A DNA stretch of 64,000 nucleotides from Eurosta solidaginis (taxonomy: Eukaryota; Arthropoda; Insecta; Diptera; Tephritidae). The stretch is from positions 91,990,603 to 92,054,602 of the forward strand of contig NC_090321.1 in assembly GCF_040869045.1 (NCBI RefSeq). The letters run 5' to 3'. Positions 1 to 9,027 of this stretch are shown in pieces; positions within the stretch are counted from its first letter, which is position 1, and each line of letters begins with the position of its first letter. The notes below the pieces were generated by a model that saw only the letters and a program-made list of their open reading frames with translations, made no database searches and was not told where the DNA came from. The translations under genes were made by a program, and so were the position numbers.

Positions 1-1335
1 TTTGCGTTTCGATTGGATTGCGATTATCAGCTCAACCCTGCGTGAATCACAAATTGCGGATGGCTTTAATTTAAATGTAATTATTGCAATTGTTGTCTAT
101 TTATATCGATATTGTTGTCACCGACAAATTGTTTTTGTTATTTTACGCGCTGGCTAATTGCTCCAGTTGCTATTAAAATATTGGTCAATTGTGTCAATTT
201 ACACAAAGCCGAGTTGTATTACAACAAAAACTATGTTGTTTAATCGAATTGGCGCAATTTGCTGCAATGCCAATGACACAGATACTCACATATACGTCTG
301 CAGAAAGCAGCCACAGACCCCTTGGGCAACTGGAATATTTCACCACGCTCTGTGAAGCTTGCAAAGCCTAGTCGGCCAGCTACTGAAATAATCGGCAAAA
401 GCTTTTAAGGCCAGAAATTGAAAAGGTGTGTGAATCAGCGAGCACCCACTCACAAGGTCAAGGTGAAAAAACTCATCACGTCGATATTTGTTTCAATGAA
501 CTTATAAATTTATTTCCTTCCAAATAAAAAAGTTTAAGTTTTGGTACTTATGAATTAAAGGTCTTCAGGGCAGGGTCTCATCAGCACCTGAACACTTACT
601 TGGGGCACAAGAGGTTTATGCCGATCCCTTTATCGGCGGCGGCTGCATAGGTACTATTATATACCGGCCTGCCTTCTTACTTTAAAAAGCTTGTTTTTTC
701 TATTTAAAAAAATAATATTTAGAAAGTGTTTTGTTTGTATTTATTTAAGGAAATCGACGCTTTGGCCATTTTGGAAAGATACGGGGGTTTTGCCGCAAAG
801 TCTTGCCGATCGTTCAAAAAATTTCAGGATTAGCTCCTTGCGAAGGGACTGTCCTTCGTTCACTTACTCCAGGGAGGCTTCGAACCTACCCCCGGTCTAA
901 GGGACTGGTACTGATGCGTCTGCCGAAAAAAAGTTTAAGTAATTAAAACGCTCACACTTTTGTCTGTATGTCTCATGCAAAGCGTAGTTTCACCGAAGGA
1001 GATGTTCTGGGCTAACTCCTAATACTCGTTGTCAACACGATTTATTAAATCATTTGTGGCTCCTTGCTGGTCATGCAAAAAGGCGACTTACGGTTGCTAT
1101 TAATGGTCTTTCAATGCTCATGACTGTCTTCACACAGTTTTAACGATTAGCACCAATGATGGCTTATTGTTTTGATCGCGCCAAAGGGCGCCTCTAGTTG
1201 TTTCGGCTGTTTTAAGAGCTTTAATTACCGATGTGCGAATAATAGCAATCGTGTCCACCACTAGTAGCTACCACGTCTCCTGGCCCTCGCACCACATGCC
1301 AGAACAGAAGCTATAGGGCCCTGGATAATTTTTTA
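1..1335. other. Intergenic or intronic DNA, no gene seen
   Basis: AT-rich sequence with only short open frames that have no recognisable domains. Nothing identifies a host gene. A weak tRNA-like B-box match on the minus strand near 860-885 is discussed among the rejected items. Position 1336 is where clear similarity to the RNase-H-type non-LTR copies elsewhere in the window begins. Confidence 0.5.
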
Positions 1336-1540
1336 AAGTGTCGAGGATCATGTGTAGGTCTTACAACCTTAGACTTAAAAAGTTACTTCTATGAATGAAA
1401 ATAGAGGACTGTAGACTTAAGATGGGTACTGTGACTGGGCACTACCTCCCTGGCGTCATATGCCTTAAAATTAGGCTTGGTAAGTGAAAGCAGATGTTTG
1501 AAGTGCGGGTTGGAGGAGGAACGATCGACACGTTTTGTGC

Positions 1541-1890
1541 TGTTGTTGTTGTAGCGATAAGGATACTCGCCGAAGGGGTTGTGTTATCCATGTTGATGTT
1601 ACTTTGCCAGACGCAGACCTGGTACGTTCCGGTAACAAGCCTACTAGGTACTAGCCCGACCATCTCGGGCACGATTTGGTATAATCCCATGAAACCTTCT
1701 AGGCCATCCCGCCCTCCTACCCCCTAGATCCTTGAGGAACTTGTGGTAGCCAGAGTCTCGGCTGTTAAAGAAACAGGATTCGCCACGGGTACGTAAGGTT
1801 GACAGTTGGGTTGGATAAGCTATATATTGCGCTGTACACCCCTTTAAAGGGTTGCGCGGGTATATTCTATGCCCCCTAAGCCGTTGGGAG
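1541..1890 (-). mobile_element. SINE-like short retroelement with (CAA)n tail, inserted in the non-LTR fragment
   Basis: A 350-bp insert flanked by a perfect 9-bp direct repeat GTTTTGTGC (1532-1540 and 1891-1899). Without the insert, the outer non-LTR frame reads straight on (compare 43.55 kb). Read on the minus strand it ends GCTACAACAACAACA, the same kind of (CAA)n tail as the jockey-type element at 58.57-58.59 kb. It has no coding frame. I recognise the sequence as a dispersed tephritid repeat but do not know a formal name. Sharing a 3' tail with an autonomous element suggests mobilisation by its enzyme (inference). A decayed relative lies at 5147-5420. Confidence 0.75.
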
Positions 1891-2095
1891 GTTTTGTGCT
1901 CGTTCCCTGCGCTTGGCAGACTAGGAATTCAATTATTAGAAGGAATACAGCTGTCAGATCTAGAAACAGCAAGTGGCATAGGTTCTAGAAAACTTCTAGT
2001 ATTTACCAAGAGGATGGAGTTACTTTATAACATAGGTACTGGGTTTTGATATGGTTTTTCAGTTTGGTCCTTAAACAAACTTCTGGTAATACTAT

Positions 2096-2629
2096 TGTGG
2101 CTCATTTTCACATCATTAAGCTATTATTAAAATAAATGCACAACAACAAAAACATTAAAGCAAGCTACATAAACATATTAATCATAATTTACACACATAT
2201 ACATACCAGGCAACGAAGAGATACTCACAAACACATGTAATCATCAGCCGAAGTAGTACCCACGCATACACCCGCATATGGCTATAAGAGAAACATAAAC
2301 TACAAATAGGTATACATGTATATAGCTAATAACCAAGCAAGGGATACAATTGTTCTGGAATACAGTTTCGCGAAATGACTAGACCTTAGGAGAAATGGAT
2401 GAACGAGAAAACTGAGAGTATTAAAGCAGCGCAAGCTGAGGAATCAGTAATCAGTTTTGATTTAAACACGCTATTGGTTGCGAAGTATAATTGTGAAGTA
2501 CTACTCTCAAAGTAATCTTAATAAAGACCAGTTTGCAATACTAAATATTGGAGTGATTTATTCGATAATTTAGCGATTCGAACGTTAGCAGAAGGTTTGG
2601 AATAAGTAGAATTCCCTAAATTCGTTACA
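2096..2629 (+). mobile_element. Solo LTR of a Ty3/gypsy-type retrotransposon
   Basis: 534 bp beginning TGTGG and ending TTACA, flanked by the 4-bp target duplication CTAT (2092-2095 and 2630-2633). It aligns along its length with the two LTRs of the element at 12.04-18.85 kb, including the ATTGGTTGCGAAGTATAA block and the CGATTCGAACGTTAGCAG block near the 3' end. A TATA-like TATTAAA lies at about 2419-2425 and an AATAAA signal near 2520. The internal region is missing, as expected after LTR-LTR recombination. Divergence from the 12-18 kb copies is visible throughout, so it is an older insertion or another subfamily. Confidence 0.88.
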
Positions 2630-2690
2630 CTATGGACTCAATCAGTCTATGTAAGGTGCTCACGGACCGGCCAGTTCGACCTAACCTTAC

Positions 2691-3559
2691 CTACACCATA
2701 TATACGACTGATTTAGAAAACTTTCAAATTTTTTCTTCTAAATGTAGGCGGTGCTACGCCCTTTTATTTATCTTGTCATAATGTCAGCTCACATAGTAAG
2801 TTAGATGTTAAGAAAAAAAAAACGTAATAACGAGGATCGCATGAATACTCCAAATGCTGCGCCCTGTTGGCAAGACTTGCAAGGATACCTCCCCCGACTT
2901 TTTCCACCATTTGCCATAGAGCAAATTACCCTATAGTATAGTGTAAATTATTTAATTTCCTGTAGGGTATGTTACTATAAATTAGGGAAGGCGTGCGACA
3001 CATAAACTAATTCGTTTGTTTGTGGGTTTCTCCTTAGCTCTTACTTCCGATGTGACACAATTGTGATACAATTACAAACGTATAAATATCTGCACTCTAG
3101 CAATAAAAGTACTTATCACTCTACCATATCTTGTTGGAAAATAAAGTTTTTAAGTTAACTAGAGCTCGCCGAGGGGTTGAAGTAAAGCCACAAGAGAGGT
3201 AACTTTACCAGAAACAAATAGTTTCGGACTTTTTGATAAGAGCTTCGTCGGCTTCTTATCAAGAACAACCGATACGGAAAAGCTATTGATTTATCATTGA
3301 CGTATTATGATAGCAAAGTTTTCGCTTCGAAGTTTTTATTTGTTATCAGGCTATCATTGTCTTCTTATCGGTTTCTTAATGGCTTGCTATCGACGGGTTG
3401 CATGTGTGTCATCGAATTTGCATTGAAGCTTTGAAGGTAAGTGTTTCATATCAAGCCTACTGGTCGACGTTAACAAATCGATAATATGCCGATAACAAAT
3501 TGGTAATACTCCGATAAGGAATCTTTAATTTTCGATAAAAAAAAATCTATACAAATAGA
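2691..3559. other. Intergenic DNA with dispersed GATAAC/CGATAA motifs
   Basis: No gene seen. From about 3225 to 3540 the sequence is unusually rich in short, variably spaced copies of GATAAC, TTATCG and CGATAA on both strands. It looks like a decayed repeat of unknown class. Confidence 0.4.
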
Positions 3560-4082
3560 CGATTATGTATTTTGGGGTTGATTCTGGATAAGTAGAGATT
3601 AACCTATTACAATATCCAGATCGAAGTTGAGCTAGAGTGACGCGCGTCTCCCTGGGTGAGATCCTTTCTTCAACTGCGTATTTGTATTTAAGAACGTGGT
3701 TCACCGGGCAATCTTTGGCATAGTAGTCCGACACCTTTTTGTGGATGTGTCTGGGTTTCTTTTCATGATCCTTTTCTTTGTACGGTTGAATTCAAAAGGG
3801 ACGGATTTCTTCATTATGCTTACGGAGATGACTTCTTAGATTTCTGGGAGGCGGAGCCGCTTCAATCAGATGTCTGTTGGGATGCCGGGCCTGCCCACTA
3901 CCTGCTTTATAATTGGTTTTGAGCGTTTTTTTAACTTTACCCCAAGTGCTGCCTACAAAACACTTGAGGATTTTGTTACTGTTCTGGACTTTAGATGCAA
4001 TTGCGGCTACATGCTCGCCTATATGTAGGTCCTGATCGAACGTCGCACCCAGTATTTTTGGATATAGGACAGACGGTGGCGT
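3560..4082 (-). pseudogene. Jockey-type non-LTR retrotransposon, C-terminal fragment with internal deletion
   Basis: Two minus-strand blocks are clearly homologous to the open frame at 57.6-58.5 kb. The 5' block (about 4082-3830) carries LYPKILGATFDQDLHIGEHV and HPNRHLIEAAPPPRNLRSHL. The 3' block (about 3735-3560) carries CPVNHVLK and PRETRVTLAQLRSGYCNRL. Roughly 80 codons present in the 57.6-kb copy are deleted between NYKAGSG and QARHPNRH, and a frameshift separates the two blocks. It lies after the RT catalytic core, so no enzyme domain remains. This is a dead relic. Confidence 0.8.
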
Positions 4083-5146
4083 TATATATAAGGCCGCCGA
4101 GGATTTGGTCGGTGAAAACATCATATATAACATGAAATAACCTATGACTAGTTGGACACCTTTCATGCTGTTCATAGTTGGAGATTCTCTATAGCTTCAA
4201 GTTTCCTTGATTTATGTCATTCAATGACCACTTAATAAATAACGTAAACAGAAGAAAACGCAGGGAAAAAGCAGACTAGACTTAAATCCTTCAATACACC
4301 ACTTTGCGAAGGTGAAGGTGGGTGTTTCCTTTTGTCTAATATCTTTATTATTGCTAATCTTTTCGCAACAATTGATACATGAAATTATATAGAATCAAAA
4401 TATCTTCGAAACGCTATAATAAAATATAAATTTAGACCTTGAATATACATACATATTTTACAAGTTCACACTCACACAGTGTGAATATTATTCAGTTAGC
4501 TATTAAAGTACTTGCTGCTATGGTTTTTGAATTGTACCCTTATTCTGTGACGTTTCTGCGACATCTTGTAAAACTTGCAATCATGACCCTAATACAAGTA
4601 TTTTAAAACTCGTTTCAAAAGCAGAAGTGCGTTACGATGTGCGAAAGAAAACAAAGGAATCTATAAAAATTATGCGAGAAAGCAATAAACAATTCGATTA
4701 ATACAATTTTCGGTCACTGCATACCGACATATATACGAGTATTTACATTAGGGAGGGCGATTGGCAACCTATTCCGTACTTTCGAAATTAAGATTCCTCT
4801 TGTAGGTAGGTAGGAATAAAAAAAATTTTCTAGCGCATAGGTCTAAAATGCATTTCATTTCTTGGTTGTTTGTATCTCTTTGGAGATAATTTCGAATTGA
4901 TTTTGAAGTGAGAAAAATTAAAGTTGCTAGGTTAAGTAAAAATACAAACAAAGGACAGGTGCGAATACTTATGTGTAAAACAAAAGGTGGAGATCAGGTG
5001 GTTAGAGAAAGTTGTTAAAAACCCCAAAGACAAGGTACATACGAGCGGTATAAGGTGGTCGATAGAGGGCCTATGCCGACGAAACCAAAGGTCAAGTAAT
5101 GAATTCCATGTGTGGTTGCATGCCGAAGACTTGTGATATGGTTTTT
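4083..5146. other. Intergenic DNA, no gene seen
   Basis: AT-rich with no recognisable coding frame or repeat family. The only structure seen is a short perfect hairpin near 4465-4487 (TTCACACT, 5-nt loop, AGTGTGAA). Confidence 0.4.
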
Positions 5147-5420
5147 TTTGTTCTTGTAGCAATAACGAGACTCCCCGAAGGGTTCCAGGAGTTTTCACGA
5201 TGTTTTTGGTCCTTTTCCATGACACATTAAAAATAGCACCATAAAAATAATAGTCCGCCCATTTAGGGAACGATTTGATATGACCACGTTAAACCTTCTA
5301 GGTCATCCAACCCGCACCCATCTGGAATATGGTCAAAGTTACCTTCATTACAAAGGCCGGTAGTCCCTGTTCTCTCTGGGGGGCCCTAGGGATTTCACAG
5401 TGCGATACGATGTTTGTGGA
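5147..5420 (-). repeat. Decayed copy of the (CAA)n-tailed SINE-like repeat
   Basis: Shares scattered blocks with the element at 1541-1890 in the same orientation: TGTAGCAATAACGAGACTC near its 3' tail, GAACGATTTGATATGACC, and TTAAACCTTCTAGGTCATCC. It has many indels and no clear target duplication. Boundaries are approximate. Confidence 0.5.
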
Positions 5421-6965
5421 TCTTTTACGACAGATCTCTTCAAATTGCTGATTTCTATAGAAATTTCGAATCGCGAATTTAAAAATTTCATTGCTTTGAC
5501 CTGAATCCATTAGCTAGAACTATTCTTGAATAGTTTTAGCTAAACCTCTGTTTTGGACAAAAACAAAAAATTTTACTGTAACAATATGAAAACCCAAATG
5601 TTAAATCATAAGTAGTTATTTATTGTGAATAAATGTCATGAGGCTTTTTACCAAAAAATTTAATCTGTGCATCGTCCAACTGCGTTTTTGCCGTAATCAA
5701 ATTTTGTTTATAATACCTATACGACACTACTTTATTTTCTCTGTATTTTTCTTGTATTTTTTCTTATATTTTTTGTCGCCCTCCCTCCTAATAAGCCTTC
5801 AGTACTGTTACGAGTGTGTAAACTATATTCCAAAAAACTAACGAAATACAAGAAAAATACACCCTAGTTCATTAAAAACAAACGAGCCAGTTTATTTTTC
5901 GATATGGTTTTTTGGAATTCGGCCAGTTTTTCTTTATTTTTTTTAACAAATGAAAATTTAATTTTTATTTTGAAAATTTTGTGCACAAATATGTAAGGAA
6001 AATCAACGTTCATGTGAAAACAAAATCCAAACAATCGTGCAATATTTTTTCGGCTATATTTTCATAGTTTTATTGTGGAAAAATTGGTGAAAAAGTAAAC
6101 GAAAAAAAGTCAATAACAACATGTCAAACTTATTCCTTTTGTGGGCAATATTGGTCTCCCTTGCTCTCGTTGGAAATTGTGTTTGCATTTTGACTTTCCG
6201 ATAAAGTTTCGCCAGTATTTTAAGCTTGGAATCAAAGCAAAAATAAAGTAGTGTCATATAGGTATAACAACAAGAGGAGTCATAATTTTGTGGCTCGTTA
6301 TAGGTTAAACGACCGCCTTACAAATCGGGCCACCCTAATCTATATGTGTCCATTTCAACAAAAGGCGGTCGATTGGATAATTGTTTCTTAACAATGCATT
6401 TTTTATTGTTTTTTGTTTAAGGTTTACGTGAACAATACCTTCCAACTATAATTTTTATTGCAGTCTAATGTAAAAGACAATCACAGTCAGCCTTTGTGCA
6501 TATAAAACCTGTATAAAAATTTATTTAATACATGCAATTCTTATCCCTTTTTGTAGGGGAATTCACTAAATTTAAGCGAGGCGATTTTCCAAGATTTTAA
6601 CTAACGGTTTTTCACTTGCCAAACATTTTTGCGACTTTGTACGTATTTTTGTGAATATTTATTCGATATGCAAATATGCTTACATCAATGTTTTGCTTGT
6701 ATTTTATTGTTATTAAATGTTCCGAACTGTCAAACGCACGTTAATGCGTACTATGGAGGTGGTCGGTTTTTTCGGACGAAAATGTTTAGAAACACCTACG
6801 CACGCATACATACATACGTCTACGCGTGCCTATAGAGTTTCGCAATAAGGGAAATTCATCGGCGAGTTTTTTGTACTTATTTGCAGTGCTGAGAGATAAA
6901 TGCGGATCTTCATACAAAAAGTAAGCGCGAACAAAATGTGCCTCAACACGACATTCTCAAATGGA
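5421..6965. other. AT-rich intergenic DNA, no gene seen
   Basis: Contains long T/A tracts and short frames without domains. An imperfect inverted pair GACCGCCTT / AAGGCGGTC sits at about 6311-6372. Nothing else can be supported. Confidence 0.4.
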
Positions 6966-7015
6966 ACAAGTAAGGAAGTCTAAGTACGGGTGAAACCGAA
7001 CATTACATACCCAGC
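6966..7015 (+). repeat. Head of a diverged Helentron-like element
   Basis: ACAAGTAAGGAAGTCTAAG, then a hairpin-like GTACGG/CCGAAC and ACATTACATACCCAG. This closely resembles the first ~50 bp of the long HLEs (for example at 9028), but the sequence downstream is different. It is either a severely truncated copy or another family with a conserved 5' end. Confidence 0.55.
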
Positions 7016-7129
7016 TTTATACTTGAAATGCTGGTGTTGTTTGTTTTGTGTGCTTAATAGTGTTACAAGGCTGCGCAATAATACATATGGTTCTATTCTG
7101 AACTAATTTTCGTTTAAAAGAAGCAAAAA

Positions 7130-7720
7130 GGATACAGTGACTATCACCAAGACGAACTTACCCCGTCCTCGAACATAATCTTTGTCAGCTTAATTATTTT
7201 AGAAATGAATTTAGCATATATGTGATCAGCAATTTGTTTCGCGTAAGAGGAGAACTATTGAAACTAAATTATGAACCTCATCTTGAGCATCCAGATAATC
7301 ACTGTCCAATTTGCAACTCAGGAGACGAAGAAAACGTTTTACATTTTCTGGGTAGTTGTCCCATACTTATGGAATTTAGAATATTATTTTTTAAAAAAAG
7401 TGTATTAACACATTAATGAATACCTGATGGTATAATATAAATAAATTGCGAGAAACAGCTGTTAAAGATAAACAATGCATTTCTTCACTTTCTTAGTAGT
7501 TTCCTGTTTTTTTTTAGTCATAAGCCACCTTTTCATAGGCCGTGTCACATATAATATACAGAAAAACTTACTACAAGTACTTATAAACTGACGGCACTCC
7601 GCCAAAGTTTAGTTATAAAAATTTTATATTGTAATCAACTTTGTAAAAAAAACTATTCTGTTTAATAAAACAAATTACTACTACTAAGTACTTACTACTA
7701 CTACTAACACCAATGACCGT
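7130..7720 (+). pseudogene. C-terminal fragment of a non-LTR retrotransposon with Cys-His motif
   Basis: The frame at 7222-7416 reads FRVRGELLKLNY followed by a CPICNSGDEENVLHFLGSCP motif (C-x2-C-x10-H-x4-C). This is typical of the C-terminal Cys-His domain found after the RT in several insect non-LTR groups. Related residues continue upstream to about 7130 out of frame, so the fragment is broken. Downstream the sequence runs into an AT-rich 3' region and a (TAC)n-type tail at about 7672-7712, consistent with a non-LTR 3' end. No RT core is present. The clade cannot be fixed from this piece. It belongs to neither of the other two non-LTR families seen in the window. Confidence 0.6.
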
Positions 7721-7849
7721 GAGCGGGTAATAATGCAGTTTTCCTTCAGATATGGGGATTTCCCTACTGTTTATTTAAAAAAAAGGTATAACAGAACAAT
7801 AAACATAAACACACAAGTGCAATTGTCCTAAAAAGCGTTATTACAAAAA

Positions 7850-9015
7850 AGGGCAGGGTTATTAACGAAATTTTCCAACTTTTACTAGAAATAGCTTATT
7901 ACCTGTATTTAGTCCATTTTTACTGAAAATATTTCCTGTTAAAGGGCAAACATGTGCACTCAATTTTTCGTAGAGTTATGTATGGCTCCAGAAACGTTGA
8001 GAAATGCATTGTAAGAAAGGAGCAGTGCCACGCCCATTTTTCAAAATTTGAATGTTTTCCCATTTCTTGTTATAATAGCACAAAATACGAGTGGTACAAA
8101 ACTATTTTTCGCTAAGATTTAACTTATTTTTTTTGCCTACGACCCTTTTTAAAATCATTTATATAAAAGTGGGCGTGGTCCTTAACCAATCTTATTAATT
8201 TTTACTAGAAATATTTCCTGCTATAAGGAAAATATGTGTACCCAAACATTGAAAATTGCTTAGACAAAAAAAAAAGCGATGCCACACCCATTTTCAAAAA
8301 TTTTAGTGTTTTCCAATTTAATGTTATAATTCAATTTAGAAAGTAAAATTCGATTGATACAAAGCTCTCTTTCACTAAGATATAGCTTATTATTTTCGTC
8401 TACGACCCTTTTAAAAATCTTTTACATAAAAGTGGGCGTGGTCTCTAACCGATCTCGTCCATTTTTTCTGGAAATATTTCCTACTATAGGGAAAATTTGT
8501 GTACCCAATTTTATTATGATCCGTTTTTTTTCGAGTTATGGCTCCCGAAACATAGAAAATTGCTTAGTCATAAAAGGGGCGGTACCACCCATTTTTTTAA
8601 ATTTGAAGTTTTTCCTATTTATTGTTATAGATCCACTTGGGAAATGAAATACCATTGATATGAAGCTCTTTTTTGCAAAGATATAGCTTATTTTATTCGT
8701 CCAGGCCCTTTTTTAAAATCTTTTATATAAAAGTGGGCGTGGTTGGTTAAGGATTTCGTTAATTTTTCTTCAAAGCATTCCTTATAGTAAAGGCAACCTC
8801 TCTGCCCAATTTTGTTACGATAGGTTTAACGATTTTTGATTTATGATTAATAATATTTGCAAAATTGATTTTATCACAAGTGGGCGGTGCCACGGCCATT
8901 TAAAAATATTTTTTTAAATTTTTATCAAGAGTCTCAATATCAGCGCACATGTCAAATTTCAATATTCTAGGTGCATAATTTACTAAATAATCAGGTTTTT
9001 TGTGTTTTCCAAAAT
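7850..9015 (+). repeat. Imperfect tandem array, period about 265-300 bp, GTGGGCGTGG-containing
   Basis: About four degenerate units, each with AAAGTGGGCGTGGT (starts near 8167, 8430 and 8730), a TTTTTACTAGAAATATTTCC-type block, a GTGTACCCAA block and a GCCACNCCCATTTT block. Spacing of the best anchor is 263 then 300 bp. Non-coding. It abuts the HLE that begins at 9028 and shares its general style (GGGCGTGG boxes) but is a different sequence. Confidence 0.65.
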
Positions 9016-9027
9016 ATTATATATATA

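Larger units (their letters stand above)
1336..2690 (+). mobile_element. 3' fragment of RNase-H-type non-LTR retrotransposon, doubly interrupted
   Basis: The outer sequence (1336-1540, 1891-2095, 2630-2690) matches two other copies in this window, at 43.36-43.81 kb and 56.69-57.01 kb. It encodes the C-terminal Cys-rich tail of a non-LTR polyprotein (frame with KCGLEEE, then a leucine-rich tail ending in LLVFTKRMELLYNIG) and the 3' UTR, which ends in a CCTAACCTTA-like motif. RT and RNase H are absent here, so this is a 5'-truncated dead copy. Two later insertions split it: a SINE-like element and a solo LTR, both with target duplications. The family is probably in the I/LOA/R1 group, judged from the better-preserved copy at 42.6-43.8 kb. 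The exact clade is uncertain. Confidence 0.75.

Noticed and set aside
860..905. tRNA-like B box on the minus strand (GGTTCGAAGCC) suggesting another SINE
   Set aside because: Only the B-box region matches. No A box, tail or duplication was found and it does not resemble the SINE copies in this window.
4465..4487. Short perfect hairpin (TTCACACT...AGTGTGAA) as a regulatory RNA or terminator
   Set aside because: An 8-bp stem is expected by chance in 64 kb and has no supporting context.
5638..5841. Hydrophobic 67-codon frame that could be a small membrane protein
   Set aside because: It comes from a TTTTCTT-rich stretch, has no recognisable context or relative, and is well within chance in AT-rich DNA.
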